Shown here: piece after piece, positions 1-5,804 of the stretch
Position numbering within the stretch: the first letter of the stretch is position 1
Layout of the letters: each line of letters opens with the position of its first letter
NCBI GenBank assembly: GCA_903903715.1
Contig: CAIUZX010000384.1
Span: 1 to 8,008 of the forward strand
Length of the DNA stretch: 8,008 nt
Source: an uncultured Caulobacterales bacterium
Lineage (GTDB): Bacteria; Pseudomonadota; Alphaproteobacteria; Caulobacterales; Caulobacteraceae
Reading direction: 5' to 3'
Position numbers and translations under genes: made by a program
The notes under the pieces: model-generated
The model's input: only the letters and a program-made list of their open reading frames with translations
Database searches by the model: none
Told to the model about the DNA's origin: nothing

Positions 1-1
1 C

Positions 2-286
2 GAGCTGGAAAAGCCCGAGTCCAAGCCTCAGCTCGCGGTCGCCCTGCGGTATGACACCCCTCACGCCCCGACCGTGACGGCCGTGGGACGGGGCGAGATC
101 GGGCGGCGGATCATTGAACTCGCCAAGGAAAATGGCGTGCCGCTCGAGGAAGACCCCCTGCTGGCCGAGGCGCTGTCGCGCGTAGAGGTGGGCTCAGAAA
201 TTCCGGAGACACTCTACAGAGCGGTCGCGATCGTTCTCGGATTCGTGCTGCGCGAAAATGCGCTTCGCGCAACAGGCGGCGCATAA
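2..286 (+). CDS. FlhB C-terminal-domain-like protein, 5' end outside window
   Basis: Reading from base 2 gives 94 residues ending at TAA 284-286; no start is assigned because the frame is open to the left edge. The segment AVALRYD, then a GxGEIGRRIIELAKENGVP-like stretch, then DPLLAEAL, then EIPETLYRAVAIVLGFVLR, follows the cytoplasmic tail of FlhB, the flagellar type III export-gate protein that switches substrate specificity. Full-length FlhB carries an autocleaved NPTH motif just before the AVAL segment. Here that place reads SKPQ, so this protein should not self-cleave. This fits the short stand-alone FlhB-tail proteins (FlhX or YlqH type) found beside flagellar genes, but if the frame continues far upstream it could be a longer protein. 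An internal ATG-less start such as GTG 74 would cut the conserved AVALRYD strand and is disfavoured. The flagellin about 2 kb downstream supports a flagellar context. Confidence 0.78.
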   Translation, partial: ELEKPESKPQLAVALRYDTPHAPTVTAVGRGEIGRRIIELAKENGVPLEEDPLLAEALSRVEVGSEIPETLYRAVAIVLGFVLRENALRATGGA

Positions 287-340
287 TGGCCAGATGTGCT
301 GACGACTGATAAGAGTGTCGCTCCAAGTCTGGACGTCCTG

Positions 341-1036
341 ATGAGCCAAGCGTCTTCCCTCGCCTCCTTCATGCGCACGTCCGGACCCAGCCTGTTGGTC
401 GAGCTCGTGGTGAATTTCGCCGCGCCCTGGGCGGTCTATAACGCCTGTGCGCCCAAGCTTGGTGAGGTCGGGGCGCTGATGGCGTCGTCTGGGCCGCCAA
501 TCCTCTGGAGCCTGATCACCTTCATCCGGTCCAGGCGGATCGACGCGATCTCGGCCATGGTGATCGCAGGCATAGTCCTGTCCCTTCTGGCTTACGTCGG
601 CGCGAACGACGCCAAGCTTCTGCAGCTGCGGGAAAAGATGGTGACCGGCCTGATCGGCGTCGCCTTCATCGGCTCCGCCGCGGTCGGCAAGCCCCTGATC
701 TACTGGCTCGCCCGCGCAGGCGTCGAGCGGCAAGGGGCCGATGCGCTCGCGAATTTCGAAAGCCGCAAGGACATTCCCCTGTTTCGCCGAACCATGTCGA
801 TCATGACCTTGGTCTGGGGTCTTGGGCTGCTTGCGGACGCAGGTCTTGGCGCGCTGCTCGTCAGGATGCTTTCGGTCAGCGACTACCTGCTCGTCGGCCC
901 GCTGGTGGGTTACGGAGTCACGGCCGCCCTGATCCTCTGGACGTTCCTGTTCACACGACACCAACAGAACGTCGGACGCGCGAGGCGGGCGGCGGCAGCG
1001 CCGGCGGCGGCGGACAATTTGTCGGAGGCCGGTTGA
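341..1036 (+). CDS. VC0807-like six-helix integral membrane protein
   Basis: The product is 231 residues from ATG 341. Six hydrophobic segments are visible at about residues 16-36, 45-61, 69-87, 102-123, 150-173 and 182-205, followed by a basic, Ala-rich tail. The pattern SLLVELVVNFAAPWAVY, then a PPILWSL helix, then RRIDAISAMVIAG, then LLQLREKMVTGLIGVAFIGS with KPLIYWLAR resembles the VC0807 family of small inner-membrane proteins of unknown function. This is recognition by pattern only. The start is uncertain: ATG 341 has GGA at 331-333 at a suitable distance, whereas GTG 296 in the same frame, 15 codons upstream, has no clear ribosome binding site but lies just 9 bases after the previous stop. 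The stop TGA 1034-1036 is followed immediately by the ATG of the patatin-like lipoprotein gene, so the two are almost certainly co-translated. Confidence 0.82.
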   Translation: MSQASSLASFMRTSGPSLLVELVVNFAAPWAVYNACAPKLGEVGALMASSGPPILWSLITFIRSRRIDAISAMVIAGIVLSLLAYVGANDAKLLQLREKMVTGLIGVAFIGSAAVGKPLIYWLARAGVERQGADALANFESRKDIPLFRRTMSIMTLVWGLGLLADAGLGALLVRMLSVSDYLLVGPLVGYGVTAALILWTFLFTRHQQNVGRARRAAAAPAAADNLSEAG

Positions 1037-2176
1037 ATGTCGGCGCACCGTGTTTCCAGCTGGTTCGCCCTCGTCATCGCAGCGAGCCTCCTGAGCGGAT
1101 GCGCGACCTTGCCAAGGGTCGACTTTTCCGCTTCGGAGCAGGCTCTGGCCCAGCCGATCGGGTTTCGCGATGTACGGTTCTCCGAGGAATCTCCCGACCT
1201 CGGAGCGGCGGTGGAGCGCGCGCTGCATCCCGATGAGCACGGAGAGGTGCGGGTGCTGGCGATGTCCGGCGGTGGGGCGAACGGAGCGTATGGCGCCGGA
1301 CTTCTGTACAACTGGATCCGATCCGGACGGATGCCAAAATTCCAGCTCGTCACCGGGGTCAGCACGGGCGCCCTCGGCGCGCCGTTCGCTTTCGTCGGCG
1401 CGGGCTGGGAGGAACGACTGAAGAGTTCGTTCCTCGAAAACAAGGTGCGCGGCCTTTTGCGAGGACGCGGCGTGCTCAGCCTCATCACCCCCGGCGTGTT
1501 CAGTCGCGCGCCGCTGGACGACCTCGTTCGCAGCTACGTGACAGACGACCTGCTGGCCGCCGTGGCCGTCGAGCACCGCAAAGGTCGTCGCCTGCTGGTC
1601 GCGACCACCAATCTCGATACCGAGCAGTTCATCGTTTGGGACATGGGCGCGATCGCCGTGCAGGGCGGCGCGTCCGCCAAGGAGTTGTTCGCTGAGGTCC
1701 TGATCGCGTCAGCCAGCGTGCCGGGCGTCTATCCGCCGACCCTCATTCCGGTCGAGAACGGCGAGCGAAGGTTCGAGGAGATGCACGTCGACGGACAGAC
1801 CGTGCGCGCCTTCTTCGCCATCCCCTCTCGGCTGCTCCTGGCGAACCGGAACTTCGGCGCGCTGGACCGGGCGGACTATTATGTCGTGATCAACGGTCGG
1901 CTCGACAGCCTGTTCCAGGTCACGCCGGTGTCCGCCCTTCCCATCATCGGGCGCAGCTTCGACACCGCGGCGCGCGCATCCGTACGTCAGACCGTCCTGT
2001 CGACCGCGGAGTTCTGCAAACAGCGGGGCTGTCATCTCCTGTTGTCATCGTTGCCGAAGTCAGAGCGGGACGACCCCATCGACTTCAGCGCCGCCCATAT
2101 CAACAGCCTGTTTCGCGCAGGACAGGCGGCGATGAGCTCCGGCGCCGCCTGGCGAAGCGATCTGCTGACGTTCTGA
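1037..2176 (+). CDS. Patatin-like phospholipase lipoprotein
   Basis: The product is 379 residues. It is predicted to be an acyl hydrolase acting on lipids through a Ser-Asp dyad. The N-terminus has a charged start, a hydrophobic stretch and a lipobox LSGC with Cys22 as the lipidated residue. Ala at +2 suggests outer-membrane sorting by the usual Lol rule. The patatin core follows: the oxyanion-hole loop SGGGANGAYGAG at residues 77-88, the nucleophile elbow GVSTG with Ser109, and the catalytic Asp252 in a DGQ motif where most family members have DGG or DGA. A clear ribosome binding site, GGAGG 1024-1028, sits 8 bases before ATG 1037 and inside the end of the preceding membrane-protein gene, which supports this start and an operon. 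Substrate is unknown; envelope phospholipid is an inference from location. No partner autotransporter domain is present, so it is not a PlpD-type protein. Confidence 0.9.
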   Translation: MSAHRVSSWFALVIAASLLSGCATLPRVDFSASEQALAQPIGFRDVRFSEESPDLGAAVERALHPDEHGEVRVLAMSGGGANGAYGAGLLYNWIRSGRMPKFQLVTGVSTGALGAPFAFVGAGWEERLKSSFLENKVRGLLRGRGVLSLITPGVFSRAPLDDLVRSYVTDDLLAAVAVEHRKGRRLLVATTNLDTEQFIVWDMGAIAVQGGASAKELFAEVLIASASVPGVYPPTLIPVENGERRFEEMHVDGQTVRAFFAIPSRLLLANRNFGALDRADYYVVINGRLDSLFQVTPVSALPIIGRSFDTAARASVRQTVLSTAEFCKQRGCHLLLSSLPKSERDDPIDFSAAHINSLFRAGQAAMSSGAAWRSDLLTF

Positions 2177-2229
2177 CGCCCGTAGCAGCCAGGCGCACGT
2201 CAACGACTAGGCAATCATTACTAACGGGA

Positions 2230-2244
2230 CGGCAACATTTGCCG
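2230..2244. promoter_or_regulatory. Perfect inverted repeat, candidate FlbD/ftr enhancer site
   Basis: CGGCAACATTTGCCG is a perfect 6-bp inverted repeat with a 3-base spacer. Its centre lies roughly 100 bp upstream of the sigma-54 promoter of the flagellin gene. In Caulobacter, late flagellar sigma-54 promoters are activated by FlbD bound at upstream ftr elements that contain a CGGCAA-like core. Position and sequence both fit, but assignment as an FlbD site is inference. Confidence 0.55.
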
Positions 2245-2265
2245 ACAATGGTAAATTCTGCAGGC

Positions 2266-2281
2266 CTTAACCAATGTTAAG
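2266..2281. repeat. Inverted repeat CTTAAC-CAAT-GTTAAG
   Basis: A perfect 6-bp inverted repeat with a 4-base spacer. It contains two TTAA half-sites separated by 6 bases, one fewer than the usual 7 of a CtrA box. It lies between the candidate enhancer at 2230-2244 and the sigma-54 promoter at 2330-2345. It may be a regulator site of the flagellin promoter region; which protein, if any, binds is unknown. Confidence 0.4.
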
Positions 2282-2311
2282 TTTGTCTACCAAAAATGTA
2301 ATTTATTGTAT

Positions 2312-2328
2312 TTATTGACTTTCAATAA
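2312..2328. repeat. Inverted repeat TTATTGA-CTT-TCAATAA beside the promoter
   Basis: A perfect 7-bp inverted repeat with a 3-base spacer ends one base before the -24 element of the flagellin promoter. Its left arm also belongs to a direct repeat, ATTTATTG at 2301-2308 and 2310-2317. The whole stretch 2277-2328 is strikingly A/T-rich in a GC-rich genome, compatible with DNA bending (for example by IHF), though no exact IHF consensus was found. Confidence 0.45.
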
Positions 2329-2329
2329 C

Positions 2330-2345
2330 TGGCCCGCCCCTTGCG
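2330..2345 (+). promoter_or_regulatory. Sigma-54 (-24/-12) promoter of the flagellin gene
   Basis: TGGCCCGCCCCTTGCG matches the sigma-54 consensus TGGCACG-N4-TTGC closely, with the invariant GG (2331-2332) and GC (2343-2344) separated by exactly 10 bases. Transcription would start around 2355-2358, giving an mRNA leader of about 60 bases before the flagellin ATG. Late flagellin genes of Caulobacter are transcribed by sigma-54, so both sequence and context agree. Confidence 0.85.
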
Positions 2346-2372
2346 ATGAGGTCCCCGAGCAAAACGCTTCCG

Positions 2373-2393
2373 GACCGCAAAATGCGTCTGGTC
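2373..2393 (+). promoter_or_regulatory. Possible leader hairpin in flagellin mRNA
   Basis: Within the predicted flagellin leader, CGCA-AAA-TGCG (2376-2386) can pair, and GAC 2373-2375 can extend it with GTC 2391-2393 across a small bulge. In Caulobacter, FlbT acts on the 5' leader of flagellin mRNA to limit its translation and stability when assembly is incomplete. A similar role here is only an inference, as the hairpin is short. Confidence 0.3.
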
Positions 2394-2415
2394 ATCTGAA
2401 AAACAGGATGCCGAC

Positions 2416-3258
2416 ATGTCTAACAACAGCATTAATACCAACGTTGGCGCGCTGGTCGCGCTGCAGAACCTGAACACGACTTCGACGTCGCTTCAGCAGA
2501 CACAGAACCGAATCTCGACGGGTCTGTCCGTATCGTCCGCCAAGGACAACGGCGCGATCTGGGGTATCGCCCAGAACAGCCGCGCATCCATCTCGTCTCT
2601 GGATGCGGTGAAGCAGTCCCTTCAGCGCGCTCAATCAACCGTCGACGTCGCCGTATCCGCAGGCCAAACCATCTCGGACCTGCTCAACCAGATCAAGTCG
2701 AAGGCTCTGGCGGGGTCCGACACCTCCCTCGACACCGTCAGCCGCAAGGCCCTGAACAACGACGTCTCGGCGCTCATTGCCCAGATCCAGAAGATCACGT
2801 CGACCGCAGACTTCAACGGCACCAACATCATCAAGACCAACGGCGCATCCATCTATGCGCTGGCCAACGCCTCGGGCTCCAGCAAGCTGACCGTGCAGGG
2901 CATCGCCCTCGGCGTCAGCGGATCAGGCAGCACGACGGGCATCACCTTCACCGCGACGGCGTCGTTCACGACCGCTACAACCGCGGCGACCTTCCTGTCG
3001 CTGGTCAACACTTCGATCATTCAGGTCAACGCCTCGGTGGCCAAGCTCGGCACCGGTTCGAACGCCCTGACCACACACCTGAACTTCATCAGCGCCCTGC
3101 AGGACAGCCTGACCCAAGGGGTCGGCAACCTGGTGGACGCGGATGTGGCCAAGGAAAGCGCCAACCTCACCGCGCTGCAGACCAAGCAGCAGCTCGGCGT
3201 CCAGGCGCTCTCCATCGCCAACTCTTCCAAGCAGGGCCTGTTGTCCCTGTTCCGTTAA
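2416..3258 (+). CDS. Flagellin, alphaproteobacterial FljK type
   Basis: The product is 280 residues and is the structural subunit of the flagellar filament, exported unfolded through the flagellar type III system. Residues 1-140 form the conserved N-terminal coil region, with SINTNVGALVALQNLN near the start, an RISTG segment at 32-36 and SAKDNGAIW at 41-49. Residues about 141-195 are the short Ser/Thr/Gly-rich variable part. Residues 196-280 form the conserved C-terminal coil, including GNLVDADVAKESA, the TKQQLGVQALSIAN segment and the terminal LLSLFR. There is no signal peptide and no cysteine, as expected for a flagellin. The length matches the roughly 275-residue flagellins of Caulobacter, which has several paralogues, so I do not assign a specific fljJ-O name. 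AGGA at 2405-2408 lies 7 bases before the ATG. Transcription is expected from the sigma-54 promoter at 2330-2345. Confidence 0.96.
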   Translation: MSNNSINTNVGALVALQNLNTTSTSLQQTQNRISTGLSVSSAKDNGAIWGIAQNSRASISSLDAVKQSLQRAQSTVDVAVSAGQTISDLLNQIKSKALAGSDTSLDTVSRKALNNDVSALIAQIQKITSTADFNGTNIIKTNGASIYALANASGSSKLTVQGIALGVSGSGSTTGITFTATASFTTATTAATFLSLVNTSIIQVNASVAKLGTGSNALTTHLNFISALQDSLTQGVGNLVDADVAKESANLTALQTKQQLGVQALSIANSSKQGLLSLFR

Positions 3259-3299
3259 TCGTCGCCCGCCCAGGACGGCGGCGACCTCCTCTGCGCGAC

Positions 3300-3330
3300 G
3301 AGCGCGCCGGCTTTCCTCGCCGGCGTGCTC
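3300..3330 (+). terminator. Terminator-like hairpin after flagellin
   Basis: Arms 3300-3311 (GAGCGCGCCGGC) and 3319-3330 (GCCGGCGTGCTC) pair over 12 positions with one G-U wobble and a 7-base loop. It begins about 40 bases after the flagellin stop. Only a short pyrimidine run (CTCTTCC) follows, so it is either a weak intrinsic terminator or a 3' stabilising hairpin for an abundant mRNA. Confidence 0.55.
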
Positions 3331-3526
3331 TTCCGCGTGCAGGCGAAGGCGGACCTTTTCGGGAGTTCGCACTGATTTTCGAGGGGTCCAGAAGGGAGAA
3401 GACTGCCGCCGCCCGATTTGGGCGCCATAAAATTTCGCTCCAATTTCCGTCACTCCACCGCGTGTAGCGATACGAAAATTGAAAATCCTGACCAAATCGA
3501 GTTGAATCCGCATGAATTCAATTGCT

Positions 3527-3561
3527 AAATCATAAATGACAAAGCGGGTCATTTACGATTT
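3527..3561. repeat. Long A/T-rich inverted repeat upstream of EAL gene
   Basis: AAATCATAAATGAC (3527-3540) and GTCATTTACGATTT (3548-3561) are inverted copies over 14 bases with one mismatch, separated by 7 bases. With one bulged base the pairing extends to GC on each side. No T-run follows, so a terminator is unlikely. A dyad operator or an RNA structure is possible. It lies about 100 bases before the EAL gene start. Confidence 0.5.
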
Positions 3562-3568
3562 GCGCAAA
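3559..3568. repeat. Palindrome TTTGCGCAAA
   Basis: A perfect 10-bp palindrome overlaps the right end of the inverted repeat 3527-3561 and stops one base before the CtrA-like box. It could be part of a compound operator for the EAL gene. No specific regulator is identified. Confidence 0.35.
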
Positions 3569-3569
3569 C

Positions 3570-3585
3570 TTAACAGAAACATAAC
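3570..3585 (+). promoter_or_regulatory. Candidate CtrA box
   Basis: TTAA-CAGAAAC-ATAAC matches the CtrA consensus TTAA-N7-TTAAC with one mismatch in the second half. A further half-site TTAAC lies at 3603-3607. CtrA is the cell-cycle master regulator of Caulobacterales and commonly controls motility and c-di-GMP genes. The site lies about 75 bases before the EAL gene, a position suited to promoter control. It is a short motif in A/T-rich DNA, so chance is possible. Confidence 0.45.
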
Positions 3586-3659
3586 CGCATCGATTATTGC
3601 GCTTAACTCCAACTTTACATCGACCGCGGTAAATCTGTGGTCGTGTGGACGTTGAGCGA

Positions 3660-5141
3660 ATGAACAGACTCAGGACAATCGGACTGACTCCGACCGAGCT
3701 GCCGAGCGAAATATCGGATGCGATGCGAAAGCTCGCCGCCGGTGATCGTGATCTGCATCTCGATGAGTCCGGGGCAAACGCTGAATTCGCGGCCGCCTTC
3801 AACCGCATCTGCGCACAACTGAACGCCCAGCGCGTGATCGACTCCCCGCCGGAAGTCTCTGGTCGCGACACCCGGGACGCCCTTCGCGCATCCTGCGGAA
3901 CAGCCGAAGGCGCGGTGTTCCTGGCGATTATCACGATCGACCAGTTCGAAGGACCGATCCAGAGCCTGGACGTCACGACCCAGTTCCTGGCGACTCAGTC
4001 GATCTGCGACGACGTCGCCGCGCTTCTCCCCGCAGCTCTCGTTCTCCAGACCAGCCGCTCCAGCCTGGAGTGCAGCTTCATGGCGACCGACCCGAGCGAC
4101 GCAGCGCGGCAACTGTCCCAGCTGGCCAGGCGCCTGGAAGGCCAGATCTCCCAAAACGACAGCACGAACCGCCTGACGATCACGGTCGGGTTCGCCGAAT
4201 GGTCAGAGCTGGACGAGCCACGGTATCTGGTGGTGGACCGGGCGCAGCACGCCGTGACAAAGGCGCGCGCGGGGCACATCAAGTTGGCGATGTTCTCCGA
4301 ACAGGACCGGATCGAAAGCGCCGAACGCAAGGCGCTGGCCCGCGACCTGGAGCACGCGCTGCCCAACGGACAGCTCAGCGTCAGCTACCAGCCCAAGCTC
4401 AACCTGCGCACCCAGAAGATCGAAGCGGTCGAAGCGCTGGTGCGCTGGACGCATCCGATCCGTGGCGCGGTCGTCCCGGACGACTTCATCGGCCTCGCTG
4501 AGCAAATCGGCGCCATTCGCCCGCTCACCGAATTCGTGATCGCTCAATCGATCTCCGACCAGGCGCGACTGAAAGCCGAAGGCCTCAACATCGACATTCA
4601 CGTCAACATCTCGAGCGCCCTGATCTGCGACACGAACTTCGTCGACAGCGCAATCACTGCGGTCGGTCGTGCGGTCGGCAAGATCGGCTTCGAAATTACC
4701 GAAACCGCGGTCATCGGGGATTCCGAGCGGGCGCTGAACAATGCGCATCGCTGCGCGGAAGCCGGCATTCCGATCGCGATCGATGATTACGGGTCAGGCT
4801 ATTCGTCGCTGAGCTATCTTAAGCAGTTTCCGGCTCAGGAACTCAAGATCGACAAGGTGTTCGTTCTCGAGCTGACCCGCAGCCATCGAGACCCGCTGAT
4901 TGTCCGCTCGACCATCGATCTGGCGCACGCGCTGGACATGCACGTGACCGCCGAGGGCGTCGAGGACGCGATGTGCCTGGCCCTGCTCCAGGTGATGGGG
5001 TGCGACACGATCCAGGGCTTCCATCTGTCGAGGCCGTTGCCCTGCGACGCGCTGATCGACTTTCTGAAGGACTACGCCGCCAGGCCCGCCAGGCCCTCGA
5101 CGATGAATTTTCAGCTGAATTCGATTTCCGGAAAACCCTGA
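3660..5141 (+). CDS. c-di-GMP phosphodiesterase, degenerate GGDEF plus EAL domain
   Basis: The product is 493 residues, predicted soluble, without membrane segments or signal peptide. Residues about 80-210 look like a GGDEF domain that has lost its signature: where GG(D/E)EF is expected, the sequence reads SRSSLECSF, so it should not make c-di-GMP. Residues about 238-475 form an EAL domain with every expected catalytic residue visible: Glu258 in EALVRW, Asn316 in HVNIS, Glu348 in EITET, Asp375-Asp376 in the DDYGSGYSSL loop, Lys396 in LKID, Glu432 in AEGVE and Gln452 in IQGFHLSRPLP. It should therefore hydrolyse c-di-GMP to pGpG, which in this group generally favours motility over attachment. 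ATG 3660 is preferred because GGA 3647-3649 and GAG 3654-3656 precede it; GTG 3645 in the same frame adds five residues but has no visible ribosome binding site. The upstream region may be CtrA-controlled. Confidence 0.93.
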   Translation: MNRLRTIGLTPTELPSEISDAMRKLAAGDRDLHLDESGANAEFAAAFNRICAQLNAQRVIDSPPEVSGRDTRDALRASCGTAEGAVFLAIITIDQFEGPIQSLDVTTQFLATQSICDDVAALLPAALVLQTSRSSLECSFMATDPSDAARQLSQLARRLEGQISQNDSTNRLTITVGFAEWSELDEPRYLVVDRAQHAVTKARAGHIKLAMFSEQDRIESAERKALARDLEHALPNGQLSVSYQPKLNLRTQKIEAVEALVRWTHPIRGAVVPDDFIGLAEQIGAIRPLTEFVIAQSISDQARLKAEGLNIDIHVNISSALICDTNFVDSAITAVGRAVGKIGFEITETAVIGDSERALNNAHRCAEAGIPIAIDDYGSGYSSLSYLKQFPAQELKIDKVFVLELTRSHRDPLIVRSTIDLAHALDMHVTAEGVEDAMCLALLQVMGCDTIQGFHLSRPLPCDALIDFLKDYAARPARPSTMNFQLNSISGKP

Positions 5142-5270
5142 GATCAGGCCGACTGCAGGGCGGCGAGCCTCGCGCAAAGATGCGGTCTCAACTCAACAAA
5201 ATTATATGCAAAACCGCCATTGCGCCTATCGCAGCGGACAACGAAGCGCTGTAGCTGCTCGCCTCTTGCA

Positions 5271-5334
5271 TTGATCAAAGTGCGGCGAACCTGCCTGTTC
5301 ACGGCATTTGCGATCAAAGCGACCTTTGACAAAG
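5271..5334. repeat. Short repeats in front of receiver gene
   Basis: The interval 5142-5414 carries no credible gene. It contains TTGATCAA (5271-5278, palindromic), GATCAAAG repeated at 5273-5280 and 5312-5319, and CTTTG-A-CAAAG (5324-5334). TTGACA at 5326-5331 resembles a -35 element but no matching -10 is seen at the right distance. These may be regulatory for the receiver gene; support is weak. Confidence 0.2.
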
Positions 5335-5414
5335 CATCGCACAAGAATGGTCGCGCATTAACTGTATGGATTGGGTTTGCTGGTATTGTGACCTGGTCAA
5401 GTGGATAGGTCCGT

Positions 5415-5804
5415 ATGAAGATCCTGTTTGTCGAGGACGATCCGATGAACCGCAGCGTGGTCAAAGCCATGCTCGAGGTCGCCGGAGCGACAATGACTGG
5501 CGCAGAGAACGCCTATGTCGGTCTGGAATTGATCGACACGGAGAACTTTGACCTAATTCTAATGGACCTACGCATGCCGGGGATGGACGGACTGACGGCC
5601 ATCCGCAAGATCCGCGAACGCAACGACGACAAGGGCCGGCTGCCGATCATCGTGGTGACCGCCGATACGGCCGCGGATCTGCGCGCGTCCTGCTTATCCG
5701 GCGGCGCGGATGATCTGATCATGAAGCCTGTGGCGATGGGCCTGCTGTTCGACGCAATCGCAAAAGTCTTGGTCGACAAGGGCAGCGCCAGCGCTGCTGT
5801 CTGA
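5415..5804 (+). CDS. Single-domain response regulator (CheY-like receiver)
   Basis: The product is 129 residues and consists of one receiver domain with no output domain. The acidic pocket Glu7-Asp8-Asp9, the phosphoacceptor Asp51 in LILMDLRMPGMDG, the switch Thr82 in VVTAD and Lys104 in IMKP are all present, so it should be phosphorylated on Asp51. The EDDPMNRSVVKAMLE and MDLRMPGMDG pattern is closest to receivers of hybrid histidine kinases rather than to chemotaxis CheY or DivK, so it may act as a phosphorelay intermediate or bind a partner protein. AGG 5407-5409 lies 5 bases before the ATG. A 273-base gap separates it from the EAL gene, so it probably has its own promoter. The cognate kinase is not in the window, and a link to c-di-GMP is suggested only by neighbourhood. 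Confidence 0.93.
   Translation: MKILFVEDDPMNRSVVKAMLEVAGATMTGAENAYVGLELIDTENFDLILMDLRMPGMDGLTAIRKIRERNDDKGRLPIIVVTADTAADLRASCLSGGADDLIMKPVAMGLLFDAIAKVLVDKGSASAAV

Larger units (their letters stand above)
3259..3659. other. Gene-free interval between flagellin and EAL gene
   Basis: About 400 bases contain no credible gene. The first part is GC-rich and holds the hairpin at 3300-3330. From about 3430 the composition turns A/T-rich, typical of a regulatory region, and contains the inverted repeat 3527-3561, the palindrome 3559-3568 and the CtrA-like box 3570-3585. Nearer the start codon, TTTAC 3614-3618 and GTAAA 3629-3633 are also inverted. Reading frames running through the left part have no start-site support and are unlike any family I know. 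Confidence 0.6.

Noticed and set aside
194..1576. A 460-codon open frame on the minus strand across the membrane-protein and patatin genes
   Set aside because: It is antisense to two well-supported genes. Its product is rich in Arg, Asp, His and Gln with no recognisable domain, typical of a shadow frame in GC-rich coding DNA.
3143..3430. A 95-codon + strand frame overlapping the flagellin 3' end
   Set aside because: It is out of frame with flagellin, made mostly of Ser/Arg/Pro, and runs through the terminator-like hairpin.
5326..5354. TTGACA as the -35 element of a sigma-70 promoter for the receiver gene
   Set aside because: No acceptable -10 hexamer lies 16-18 bases downstream, and the hexamer is part of a short repeat cluster.
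5220..5408. A 62-codon + strand frame just before the receiver gene
   Set aside because: No ribosome binding site, no recognisable family, and it fills what looks like a promoter region.
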